Assembly: GCA_002347025.1 (NCBI GenBank)
Contig: DEAE01000024.1
Location: 607,416-625,116, forward strand
Origin: Acidobacteria bacterium UBA2990
Lineage (GTDB): Bacteria; Acidobacteriota; Vicinamibacteria; Vicinamibacterales; UBA8438
DNA length: 17,701 nucleotides
Direction of reading: 5' to 3'
Positions 6,711 to 14,956 of the stretch are shown here, piece after piece. Both the position numbers and the translations under genes were made by a program. Numbering within the stretch: position 1 is the first letter of the stretch; the number at the start of each line of letters is the position of its first letter. The notes under the pieces are model-generated. The model ran no database searches and was not told the DNA's origin. It was given only the letters and a program-made list of their open reading frames with translations.

Positions 6711-8333
6711 ATGACACAAGAAGCGGCAAGCCCAAGAGGCACGCTCGATGGACTCAGGCGAAACTGGAAGGCGGACATGTTGTCCGGTTTTCTGGTTTTC
6801 TTGATCGCGTTGCCTTTGTGCCTCGCGATTTCACTGGCTTCGGGATATCCGGCTATAGCGGGTATCTTTACCGCAATCATTGGCGGCATCTTGTCCGCCT
6901 TCTTTAGTAATTCCGAGCTGACCATCAAGGGTCCCGCAGCGGGACTGATCGTAATCGCGTTGGGTTGCGTTACCGACTTCGGTTTTACCGCCGGTGCCGA
7001 TCCTGAGGCGGACATCCAAGCCTATCGGTTGGCCCTCGGTGTCGGGGTCGCTGCAGGTGTGATTCAGATTCTGCTGGGGGTTTTTCGCTCAGGGATCTTG
7101 GGCGAGTTCTTTCCCACCGCAGCGGTACACGGGCTGCTAGCTTCCATCGGGGTCATCGTGATCGCCACGCAGTTTCCAGTTGTGCTCGGGGTAATGACCG
7201 CTGAGGGCGGCCCCCTAATTCGCCTGGCAAGCTTTCCCAGCTATATTATGGCGATGAATCCTGCAGTAGCGGTCATCGGACTCGTGAGTTTGGCGATCAT
7301 GTTTTGCTATCCGCTGATCAAGAGCCCACTCCTGAAGGTCGTTCCCGCGCCCATGGTCGTCCTCCTGGTTTCGATACCGCTGGGTATCTACTTCCGCTTA
7401 CCCGAGGAGCACACTTACGCGTTCGCGGGAGCCTCGCACGAGCTGGGTCCGAGGTTTCTCGTCAACGTGCCGAGTAACCTGTTTAGTGCTTTGATCTTCC
7501 CCGACTTCTCTGGGATCGCGAGTTCCACCGGTCTGAGATACATCATCTTGTTCTCGCTGATCGGAAGCTTGGAGTCGCTCTTGAGTGCCAAAGCTATCGA
7601 TCAGATCGATCCATACAGGCGAAAGACCAATCACGACAGGGACCTTGTCGCGGTTGGCATCGGCAACACCTGCTCCGCGTTCGTTGGTGGACTTCCTATG
7701 ATCTCGGAGATCGTGCGTAGCAGGGCCAACATCGATAACGGCGCGAAGACCCGGTTCGCTAACATGTTCCACGGGACCTTCCTCTTGGTCTTCGTTGCGC
7801 TCGTCCCTATGCTGATTAACCGGATTCCCCTCGCCGCTTTGGCTGCCATGCTCGTCTTTACCGGATTTCGACTGGCCTCGCCGCAAGAGTTCAGGCACAT
7901 GTACCACGTGGGCCGAGAACAGCTCGTTATCTTTGTCTCCACCATCCTCGGTGTGCTGGCCACGGACCTCCTGAGTGGGATCGGCATCGGAATCCTGGTG
8001 AAGGCAGTGATCCACATTGTCAACGGCGCTCCCATCAGCTCGCTGTTCAGGTCCAGCATAGCGGTCGAGGAGGAAAGCGGAACCGTACGCGTGGAGAAAT
8101 CAGCGATCTTCAGCACTTGGATCCCGCTCAAGAACCGAATCGAAAGCCTCGAGGGTTCCCCTCGAGTCGTCGTGGACCTCTCCAAGACGGCGCTCGTCGA
8201 CCACACGGTGATGTCGAATCTGCATGAGCTGTCTCGGGAGTTCGAAGAGAGCGAGCGGGAGCTCATCGTGTCAGGTCTGGACAATCACCTTGCTACATCG
8301 GAGCATCCTCAGGCGGCAAGAAAGAATCAGTGA
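6711..8333 (+). CDS. SulP-family anion transporter, probable bicarbonate transporter
   Basis: A 540-residue inner-membrane protein with GAGAGG (6703-6708) just before the ATG. Residues ~20-440 form the SulP transmembrane core: ADMLSGFLVFLIALPLCLAI in the first membrane span, GPAAGLIVIALG near 74, SLESLLSAKAID at 286, GIGNTCSAFVGGLPMISEIV at 316, and ANIDNGAKTR. A cytoplasmic STAS domain follows at about 454-529 (VVVDLSKTALVDHTVMSNLH). SulP proteins carry sulfate, bicarbonate or other anions; cyanobacterial BicA is a sodium-dependent bicarbonate member. The neighbouring lysR and dabBA genes make bicarbonate the likely substrate, but sulfate cannot be excluded from sequence alone. The gene is convergent to lysR, with 142 bases between them; no clear terminator is visible there. 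The length is normal for the family and nothing is missing. Confidence 0.9.
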   Translation: MTQEAASPRGTLDGLRRNWKADMLSGFLVFLIALPLCLAISLASGYPAIAGIFTAIIGGILSAFFSNSELTIKGPAAGLIVIALGCVTDFGFTAGADPEADIQAYRLALGVGVAAGVIQILLGVFRSGILGEFFPTAAVHGLLASIGVIVIATQFPVVLGVMTAEGGPLIRLASFPSYIMAMNPAVAVIGLVSLAIMFCYPLIKSPLLKVVPAPMVVLLVSIPLGIYFRLPEEHTYAFAGASHELGPRFLVNVPSNLFSALIFPDFSGIASSTGLRYIILFSLIGSLESLLSAKAIDQIDPYRRKTNHDRDLVAVGIGNTCSAFVGGLPMISEIVRSRANIDNGAKTRFANMFHGTFLLVFVALVPMLINRIPLAALAAMLVFTGFRLASPQEFRHMYHVGREQLVIFVSTILGVLATDLLSGIGIGILVKAVIHIVNGAPISSLFRSSIAVEEESGTVRVEKSAIFSTWIPLKNRIESLEGSPRVVVDLSKTALVDHTVMSNLHELSREFEESERELIVSGLDNHLATSEHPQAARKNQ

Positions 8334-8475
8334 ACATGAGTGAACCCTGCAGAAGGCTCGAGTCGAGGGGCTCTTGGTTTTAGCGGACGACGGCCTCGGG
8401 TTTTGATCGGGTCGGTCTAGTTTTACCTCGCCGGCCATTCCACACCTCGAGGACGATCTTCTGGAACAGTCGCAA

Positions 8476-9393
8476 CTAGTCAGCCTGTGGAGCCCTGCTA
8501 AAAAACGTGTTAGCTGCTTGCTTGAGAATCCGCAACGTAGACTGGTGCTCAACGCGCTTTTCCACGGAGATCGCGTAAAACACGTCCAAAACCTCTGGGA
8601 TGCGACCGACGAGAGCGACTTCATATTGCTTCTTCACGCGGTCTTCAATCGCCGTCGGAACTGGGAAGACCCCTTCACCGGCTTGGCCAAACACCTTGAG
8701 CAGTGCGCTGTCGTCGAACTCCGCCACAATCGTGGGGAACAGATCGCGCTCATCCAGCCAACGGTCGAGAGATCGCCGCACGGTTGTGTGTTGACTCGGC
8801 AGCAGCATGGGTGCGTTTGTCAACGTTTCGGGAAAGCCTTTCTGCAACTGCCGTGCTAGCGACGAAATGGCCAAGAGGGACAGACCACATTCTCCGAGCT
8901 TGTGGCTGAAGACATTGAAATCAAGCGTCGTCGGAGCCGGCGAATCCGACAGCACAAGATCCAGTTTGTGCTTCGCCAGATCTGTTAGCAACTCCAGCAA
9001 CTTACCTTCGTAGCATTCCGTGCGGGGGCGTTCGGCACCCTGCAGGGCTGGTTTCAGCAGTTCAAAGGCGATTAATTTCGGCAACACGTCCGGCATGCCC
9101 ACACGGAAACGCCGCCTCGTTCCTGGATGGCCTGTTTTGACGAACTCGCGCAATTCGTGGCCAACCGAGAAGATCTCATCTGCGTACTCAAGGACTTGCT
9201 GACCGAACTCCGTGAGCACCAAACTGCGGCCCTTCTGACGGAACAATTGTTGTCCCACCGCTTTCTCAAGCTCGCGAATCTGCCCAGTTACGGTAGGTCT
9301 TGCAAGATGAAGTTGTCTCGCGGCTTCCGAAACGGTGCCCTCGTGTGCGACGGACCAAAAGTAAAACAAGTGGTGGTAATTTAGCCAATCCAT
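8476..9393 (-). CDS. LysR-family regulator, NhaR-like, next to dabBA
   Basis: A 305-residue protein on the minus strand, divergent from dabB. Residues ~1-62 are the winged helix-turn-helix: WLNYHHLFYFWSVAHEGTVS, AARQLHLARPTVTGQIRELE, and LFRQKGRSLVLTEFG. The opening NYHHLFYFW and the PTVTGQIRELE helix resemble NhaR-type LysR regulators more than the CbbR type. Residues ~90-295 are the effector-binding domain (RFRVGMPDVLPK, LDLVLSDSPAP, MLLPSQHTTVRRSLDRWL, GEGVFPVPTAIE). The 182-base divergent spacer contains repeats fitting a LysR operator, so it probably controls dabBA and itself. LysR-type genes beside DAB operons are known from chemoautotrophs. The effector is unknown; CO2 limitation, a metabolite or a cation are possible. 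No Shine-Dalgarno is seen upstream of the ATG (complement 9391-9393). Confidence 0.9.
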   Translation of the reverse strand: MDWLNYHHLFYFWSVAHEGTVSEAARQLHLARPTVTGQIRELEKAVGQQLFRQKGRSLVLTEFGQQVLEYADEIFSVGHELREFVKTGHPGTRRRFRVGMPDVLPKLIAFELLKPALQGAERPRTECYEGKLLELLTDLAKHKLDLVLSDSPAPTTLDFNVFSHKLGECGLSLLAISSLARQLQKGFPETLTNAPMLLPSQHTTVRRSLDRWLDERDLFPTIVAEFDDSALLKVFGQAGEGVFPVPTAIEDRVKKQYEVALVGRIPEVLDVFYAISVEKRVEHQSTLRILKQAANTFFSRAPQAD

Positions 9394-9421
9394 GTTTCGG
9401 ACAATATGTCAGTTTAATCTA

Positions 9422-9460
9422 CTGATTGGGTATATATTAACTACTATACCTTCTGATTGG
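9422..9460. promoter_or_regulatory. Candidate LysR operator in the lysR-dabB spacer
   Basis: CTGATTGG occurs twice in direct orientation (9422-9429 and 9453-9460), 31 bases apart, close to three helical turns, so both would face the same side of the DNA. Between them, overlapping the first copy's end, is a dyad GGTATA-N10-TATACC (9429-9434 and 9445-9450). Paired same-face sites with an inner dyad in a divergent spacer suit a tetrameric LysR regulator. A TATAAA at 9469-9474, just downstream, could be the dabB -10 without a good -35, as expected of an activated promoter. Confidence 0.5.
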
Positions 9461-9481
9461 TACACCTGTATAAAATATTAG

Positions 9482-9494
9482 GGCTGACTCAGCC
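9482..9494. promoter_or_regulatory. Short perfect dyad downstream of the presumed dabB -10
   Basis: GGCTGA-C-TCAGCC is a perfect 13-base dyad eight bases after the TATAAA at 9469-9474, near the expected start of transcription. The centre is too tight to form an RNA hairpin, so a protein-binding site is the more likely reading. It may be a second operator or chance. Confidence 0.3.
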
Positions 9495-9575
9495 TAGCCT
9501 TTTCAGGACTGGCAAGAGTTACTTCATCAAGATCGCCGTAAGAAAGCAGGATTTCGAGCAATAACGAAAAATGGA

Positions 9576-12158
9576 ATGGAGTTCATCTTGAGTTACTACC
9601 CGGTTCTCATTCCTTTGGCGCCTTTGTTGGCAGCGGTTTACAGTGCCCTTCCGAGCCGCAAGGCGGGCGACCGAACCTACGGCGTCGGCGTGGTTGCGCA
9701 TGTCGTGGCAATGGCGGTCTCGGTTGTGACGTTGTGGCAGGTAGCCGCTCCCGGCTACGTGGCTACCCGCCTGTTGATCAGTGAAACACCCTGGAGCTTC
9801 CTGCCGACGATTGAACTGTCCATCGATCGATTGAGCGCCGTGATGATGGTGGTGATCGCCTCGATCGGCTTGGTTCTCTATCGATACTCCGTCCGCTACA
9901 TGCAGTCTGAACAGGGACAGTCGCGGTATCAGGCCTTGCTGGCCCTCACCATTTCAACGCTGCTGGTGATGGTCTCGAGTCGTGATCTCGTATTGCTGTT
10001 TCTGGTCTGGCAATTGCTGAGTTGGTTGCTGTGTCATCTGGCTTATAACTACGCTCATCTGCCCACCGCGCGCAGTTCGTTTCGCACCTTCATCATGTTG
10101 CGCTTGGGCGACATCGTATTTCTTGCGGGCATCGTTCTTGCTTATCAACTTTGGGGGACCGTCGAGTTTTCAGAGCTATTTAAGCAGGCCGCTGAGAATC
10201 CGGTAACGTTGCAGCTGTTCGGTTTGGTCGATCTCAGTGGGGCCACGGTGGTGACGCTGCTGATCTTCGTTGGTGCCATGAGCAAGTCGGCCCAGTTCCC
10301 GCTCCACATGTGGCTACCGGAGTCGTTGTTCGCGCCGACGCCGATCCATGGGTTGCTCCACGCTGGAATCATCAATGCCGGCGGCTTCCTGCTGACACGC
10401 CTTGCGCCGTTGTACGTGCTGAGTCCACCGACATTGCACGTCGTGTTTGTTGTAGGCCTAGTGACCGCGGTCCTGGGAACAAGCATGATGCTGGTTCAGA
10501 ACGACATCAAGAAAACGCTGGGATACTCAACTATCGGACAGATGGGCTACATGATCATGGAGTGCGGGGTAGGCGCCTTCTCTTTGGCGATTTTCCACCT
10601 CATCGCGCACGGCATGTTTAAAGCCACGATTTTTCTCAACTGCGGTAACGTGATTCACGAGACACGCCACGAACCAAGGCGGCCGGAGAAACCGGCAGAT
10701 GGGCCGTCATTAAGTGTCGCGAACTGGGGGGTCGGCTTTCTTACGTCTCTTGCTTTGCCGCTGCTCATTCTTTATGCAGCGCACGAGTTGCTGCACGTTC
10801 CACTCCGTGACTCCCAGGGACTGGTGATTTTCCTGTTTTTCAGCTGGGTCACGGCGTCGCAGGCGATGTTGACGTTGTATCGGTTGCGTGGGGCGGATTC
10901 GATCAAGGAGCAAGGGATCATGTTGCTCGTGGTGACAGCCGCCACGCTGCTGTATCTATTCGCGGCAGAGCTATTTACGGGCTTCCTGTATCCGACCCCG
11001 GGAACCGTAATCGCCTACTACCAGGCCGCCTCTTTGCCAAGCGGCTTGTTCATGGGAATCCTTGTGGTTGCTGTGGCGCTAGTCGTCATCGGGTGGGCCG
11101 GGGCGTACTCCAAGCGGCTGGGGCGAACCCTTAATCGCCCGCAGGCGATTACTAACGTCCAAACCACGCTGTATCTGTTTTTCGTGAACCGCCTTTATCT
11201 GGACGGGGTGGCACTCAGACTGCGGCTTATGGCCAAGAAAACGGTGGAGTCGTTGGACCGCGGTCGGGTGTTTCTAGCGACCGCAGCTTTGGTCGCAATC
11301 GTGCTGGCTGGGCAAGAACTGACTTCACTTACACTCTTGTCGTTCGGAAACCTCGCGTTACTGCTTGGTACGGCCCTACTCGCACCGCTCTTTCCTCTCC
11401 AGAGCGCCTATACCCGTGGGCTCACCAAACTTCCCGGCGCAGGGGGCATCGTGCTGGCCGCTCTGATGCCAATCGCCGGTGTGTACTGGATGACCGTACT
11501 TATCCCCAATCTGCCGTCGGCCCTTCTGCCTGGTTTGGCCGTGCTGGCCTTGGTTGGCGCTATCTACGCTTCGATAAAGGCAGTTGCGCAAACAGGCGTG
11601 CCGCATCTGATCGCTTACACGGGTGTTGCTCTCTACTCGATTCTTTGGTGGCACGTCGCGAGTGTCGGCAACGTGGCGTCAGCAGCGATTGTGTATGCCA
11701 GCGCGGTGATGCTGGTTACCGTGGGAATGATGTTGGCCTGGGATCGCGTACGGGTTCGCTATGGGAATCTGGACATAAACAAGATTGGTGGGCTTGCCCG
11801 TCCCATGCCAAAGTTTGGCTTGTGCCTGGCGTTGCTGGTGATGGCGGCGGTCGGATTGCCGCCTTTCGGATTGTTTTTCGGCTACGTTGGAATATTGCTC
11901 AGCTCGTCAGCTATGTCTGTCGGACTCGTTATCGTCCTGCTCACGTGGTTTGGCGTATCCTGGTATCTGTTCAAGTTGATGCAGCGACTCCTCTTTGGGC
12001 CGCACCGTGCCGATTTTCGCTATGACGATCTTCGTCCCGCGGAGACTGTGGCCCTTGCGGTCGTACTCTTACTATTGGTTTTACTTAGCGTAGTGCCTCA
12101 CGGATGGCTCGGTGCCGGCGTGACGGAAATGGCACGTACCGTCGTGGAGATCAGATAA
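9576..12158 (+). CDS. dabB: DabB, NuoL-like membrane subunit with an extra NuoM-like C-terminal unit
   Basis: An 860-residue polytopic protein, partner of DabA in the DAB inorganic-carbon pump; it is thought to pass ions that drive CO2 hydration. Residues ~1-560 are a full NuoL/MrpA-like unit: LSIDRLSAVMMVVIASIG at 81, GAMSKSAQFPLHMWLPESLF (Lys237) at 233, GLLHAGIINAGG (His262), QNDIKKTLGYSTIGQMGY at 308, and HLIAHGMFKATIFLNCGNVI at 341. It is not complex I: no other nuo gene is present and dabA follows. Where complex I subunits have Glu in the fifth helix, this protein has Gln146 (LFLVWQLLSW). Residues ~590-860 are a second, shortened NuoM/MrpD-like unit (APLFPLQ at 603, LPGAGGIVLAA at 619, AQTGVPHLIAYTG at 671, IGGLARPMPKFG at 737, MQRLLFGPH at 802). 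The DabB proteins I know are about 500-560 residues. ATG 9576 has no good Shine-Dalgarno; TTG 9588, preceded by GGAG (9578-9581), is an alternative start. Confidence 0.9.
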   Translation: MEFILSYYPVLIPLAPLLAAVYSALPSRKAGDRTYGVGVVAHVVAMAVSVVTLWQVAAPGYVATRLLISETPWSFLPTIELSIDRLSAVMMVVIASIGLVLYRYSVRYMQSEQGQSRYQALLALTISTLLVMVSSRDLVLLFLVWQLLSWLLCHLAYNYAHLPTARSSFRTFIMLRLGDIVFLAGIVLAYQLWGTVEFSELFKQAAENPVTLQLFGLVDLSGATVVTLLIFVGAMSKSAQFPLHMWLPESLFAPTPIHGLLHAGIINAGGFLLTRLAPLYVLSPPTLHVVFVVGLVTAVLGTSMMLVQNDIKKTLGYSTIGQMGYMIMECGVGAFSLAIFHLIAHGMFKATIFLNCGNVIHETRHEPRRPEKPADGPSLSVANWGVGFLTSLALPLLILYAAHELLHVPLRDSQGLVIFLFFSWVTASQAMLTLYRLRGADSIKEQGIMLLVVTAATLLYLFAAELFTGFLYPTPGTVIAYYQAASLPSGLFMGILVVAVALVVIGWAGAYSKRLGRTLNRPQAITNVQTTLYLFFVNRLYLDGVALRLRLMAKKTVESLDRGRVFLATAALVAIVLAGQELTSLTLLSFGNLALLLGTALLAPLFPLQSAYTRGLTKLPGAGGIVLAALMPIAGVYWMTVLIPNLPSALLPGLAVLALVGAIYASIKAVAQTGVPHLIAYTGVALYSILWWHVASVGNVASAAIVYASAVMLVTVGMMLAWDRVRVRYGNLDINKIGGLARPMPKFGLCLALLVMAAVGLPPFGLFFGYVGILLSSSAMSVGLVIVLLTWFGVSWYLFKLMQRLLFGPHRADFRYDDLRPAETVALAVVLLLLVLLSVVPHGWLGAGVTEMARTVVEIR
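12146..12150 (+). promoter_or_regulatory. Shine-Dalgarno of dabA
   Basis: GGAGA inside the last codons of dabB, 10 bases before the ATG at 12161. It supports that start over the upstream in-frame start at 12104 within dabB. Confidence 0.6.
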
Positions 12159-12160
12159 GT

Positions 12161-14956
12161 ATGACATCCAAGGACATATCGGACTCTGACACCAAAAGCC
12201 GGGAAATCAGGGAATTGGTTTCGCAGGCGGCTGGGGTTATTGGTCAGTATTGGCCGCTGCCGACCTTCGTTTATTACAATCCGTTGCATAGCTTGGAGTC
12301 GATGCATTTCGAGGAAGCCGTACGGCTGGGTCGCCGTTTTGTCGGCGGAAATGGTTATCTGCCAAATGAGACCTTTCGAGAATACTATCGAGCAGGTAGG
12401 ATCCGACCCGAACATGTCGAAGCTGCTCTTCGGTCAAGAGAGCAGGACCAACACGTGGCGCTGAGCGAACGCACAGTGAGCCACCTCGACGTTTTGCGCG
12501 TCCATCTCCTGTCCGGCATTACGGCACCTGCAGATGAGACCCTCGAGGCCCTTGTCGATCGCTCCGTAGATGCAAAGTTGCTCCGCGATCTTTTCCACCG
12601 GCTCACTCCGGTGTTGAAGCCACGAGAGGAAGAGCCAGACCCGCTCGGCAGAAGTATGACTCTCGCGACGTGGTGCGACCGGACCTTGCACACTCGGTTG
12701 ACGGATCCGATCGACCGGGAACTCATCAAATGGTGCGAAGCGTTCTTAGATGAAGGTCACGCCGTTTGGTCGATGCCAGACAGAAAGAAGGGTTTCTACC
12801 AGGCGTGGAAGTCTCTCGCGGCGAGGGAATGGTCGCCATGCGGCATCATTGATAGTGGCCGGAAGATTGGGGATCTGCCTGCATCGCCTGACGAGGCGTT
12901 GCTTGAACATCTGGATGCGCTCGGCATTCCTAAGGAAATCCGGCAGGACTACTTATCACTTCAACTGACCGGCTTGTGCGGTTGGGCGAGCTTTATCAAC
13001 TGGCGGGGCGAGTCGAGTGAGGGATATGAATGGCAGGAGGCTCATCCCATCGATCTGGTGCAGTATCTTGCGGTTCGTTTGTGGTACGAGCGAGAGCTGG
13101 TCAGACAGACTTGTCAAATTGAGGTCGGTATTGATGGCACGCTCCCAGCCATCGCGTCCTGGAGCCAGCGCGAACAGAACGCATCGGATGGGAAGCACCG
13201 CGCCCAGGCTGCCGGGCTCTCGGCGGCAGTTCGATTGAATGACCTGGCCCGTGGGTTGCGGATCGCGCCCACAACACTAATGGACGCGTCGCCCGACTGC
13301 TTGCAGATGCTGTTGGACTGGCTCGACGCCTGGCCGGAATCCGAGCATGGGCCGGTATGGCAGAAAGCGTTTGAGGCCGGGTATCAGGAAGATTTGCTCA
13401 GCAAGATCGCGGCCGGCGTCAATGGTTCGCAGTTGTCCGCTGCTACAAAACCACGGCCGGACGCTCAGGCGATGTTCTGTATCGATGTCCGCTCTGAGCC
13501 ATTCCGGAGACACCTGGAGGCTGTCGGGAGCTACGAAACCATTGGTTTTGCAGGATTCTTCACAGTGTTCATCCGCCACCAGGCGCATGGTAGTCACCAC
13601 TTAACCGAGCAGTATCCCGCGATCGCTGAGGCCGGGCACACTGTATTCGAACTGGCCAGCGGCAATCAGGACGAACTGCTCGCCAAACACAAATCCGGAA
13701 AGGCGTTCTTTCATACAATCCACGAGTTGATTCACGATCTGAAAGCGAACGTGCTGACGCCGTATATCACAGTCGAGTCGTTGGGATGGTTGTTCGGCGT
13801 GCAGTTGTTCGGTCGGACGCTTTTCCCGCGTTGGTATCGCAAGTACCGCGAGAAGTTCACTGACATCTTGGCTCCCGCTGTCGCTACTAACATGACGATT
13901 GACGAAATGACAGCGGACGAAGACACCAAGCTTGGACTCGCGCTGAGCGAGCAGGTGTCGACGCTGGAGACGGCGCTGCGCACGATCGGACTGACCAGCA
14001 ATTTTGCCCGTCTTGTGCTGGTGTGCGGGCATGGTAGTTCATCGGATAACAATCCGTTTGAGGCGTCGCTTCACTGCGGTGCTTGTGGTGGCCATCCTGG
14101 CAAGGCGAATGCCCGCGTCTTCGCATCCATCGCTAATAAGGCGGAAGTGCGTGCCCAACTGGCAGACAAAGGGATCGTCATCCCCGAGGATACCCATTTC
14201 ATCGCGGGACTCCACGATACCACGACCGACGCGGTTGTCATTTTTGATCAGGAAGATATTCCCCACACTCATCATGAGGACATTGGGAATTTGACGGAGG
14301 GGCTTCGCAATGCGGCAGTGAGAACCAACCAGGAGCGATGTGCCCGGTTGCCGCTTGTGAAGAAGGACCCGTCACCAGCGACGGTAGAGCGTGAGATCAA
14401 TCGCCGAGCCGGAGACTGGAGTGAGGTTCGACCGGAATGGGGACTGTCCGGAAACGCCGCTTTCATTATCGGTCGCCGAGAACTAAGCAGGCAGCTCGAT
14501 CTGAAGGGTCGCGTTTTCCTAAACGATTATGACTACCGTGGCGATTCATCAGGTGCTCTGCTTCAGGGGGTATTGGCCGGCCCAGGCGTCGTTGGGCAAT
14601 GGATCAACAGTGATTATTACTTCACGGCGACGGACCCGGAGGTCTATGGCAGCGGCAGCAAGATTTATCACAACGTGGTGGGGCGTTTGGGAATCATGGC
14701 CGGGCCACAGAGTGATCTGAGAACCGGCCTAGCCAGGCAATCCGTGATGAACGGCCCCATGCCATACCACGAGCCTCTCAGGTTGCTCGTCGTAATCGAA
14801 GCACCGCGGGGTCGCATCACCGAGGTGTTGCAGGAGCTGCCCCACGTACAACAGCTGTTCGCCAACGAATGGATCCATCTTGTTGCTGTGGACTGCGAGG
14901 CTGAGGGTCTACTGTATCGCTACGAACCAACGCAGAAGTGGACGAAGGTTGCATAA
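12161..14956 (+). CDS. dabA: DabA, DUF2309 (UPF0753) carbonic-anhydrase-like subunit
   Basis: A 931-residue DUF2309 protein starting two bases after the dabB stop, so the two form one operon. DabA is peripheral to the inner membrane, binds DabB and is proposed to hydrate CO2 one way to bicarbonate with a beta-carbonic-anhydrase-like zinc site. The ligand pattern known from Halothiobacillus DabA (Cys, Asp, His, Cys) is intact: Cys440 and Asp442 in AMFCIDVRSEPFRRHLE, His624 in VCGHGSSSDNNPFEASLH, and Cys639 in CGACGG, with 15 residues between His and Cys as in the characterised protein; Cys642 is three further on. Other family blocks are YYNPLHSLE near the N-terminus (residues ~42-50) and FHTIHELIHDLK. 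The C-terminus has the MPYHEPLRLLVVIEAPR and NEWIHLVAVD blocks. No cofactor residue is missing, so it is probably active. Translation starting at 12104 is possible but unsupported. Confidence 0.95.
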   Translation: MTSKDISDSDTKSREIRELVSQAAGVIGQYWPLPTFVYYNPLHSLESMHFEEAVRLGRRFVGGNGYLPNETFREYYRAGRIRPEHVEAALRSREQDQHVALSERTVSHLDVLRVHLLSGITAPADETLEALVDRSVDAKLLRDLFHRLTPVLKPREEEPDPLGRSMTLATWCDRTLHTRLTDPIDRELIKWCEAFLDEGHAVWSMPDRKKGFYQAWKSLAAREWSPCGIIDSGRKIGDLPASPDEALLEHLDALGIPKEIRQDYLSLQLTGLCGWASFINWRGESSEGYEWQEAHPIDLVQYLAVRLWYERELVRQTCQIEVGIDGTLPAIASWSQREQNASDGKHRAQAAGLSAAVRLNDLARGLRIAPTTLMDASPDCLQMLLDWLDAWPESEHGPVWQKAFEAGYQEDLLSKIAAGVNGSQLSAATKPRPDAQAMFCIDVRSEPFRRHLEAVGSYETIGFAGFFTVFIRHQAHGSHHLTEQYPAIAEAGHTVFELASGNQDELLAKHKSGKAFFHTIHELIHDLKANVLTPYITVESLGWLFGVQLFGRTLFPRWYRKYREKFTDILAPAVATNMTIDEMTADEDTKLGLALSEQVSTLETALRTIGLTSNFARLVLVCGHGSSSDNNPFEASLHCGACGGHPGKANARVFASIANKAEVRAQLADKGIVIPEDTHFIAGLHDTTTDAVVIFDQEDIPHTHHEDIGNLTEGLRNAAVRTNQERCARLPLVKKDPSPATVEREINRRAGDWSEVRPEWGLSGNAAFIIGRRELSRQLDLKGRVFLNDYDYRGDSSGALLQGVLAGPGVVGQWINSDYYFTATDPEVYGSGSKIYHNVVGRLGIMAGPQSDLRTGLARQSVMNGPMPYHEPLRLLVVIEAPRGRITEVLQELPHVQQLFANEWIHLVAVDCEAEGLLYRYEPTQKWTKVA

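Noticed and set aside
7398..8284. Two long minus-strand frames (205 and 217 codons) inside the SulP gene
   Set aside because: Both oppose a well-conserved transporter frame and show no domain or plausible ribosome site.
8334..8475. A shared terminator between the convergent SulP and lysR genes
   Set aside because: I looked for a stem with a T-tract on either strand; only short, broken pairings near 8358-8385 were found.
9576..12158. Reading this gene as nuoL of respiratory complex I
   Set aside because: No other nuo genes are present, it is followed after two bases by a DUF2309 gene, and a LysR gene is divergent; this is the DAB arrangement.
11370..12158. The long DabB as two genes joined by a sequencing frameshift or a lost stop
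   Set aside because: The frame is continuous with normal composition across the junction. The second unit lacks its own first helices, start codon and ribosome site, so a real fusion fits better.
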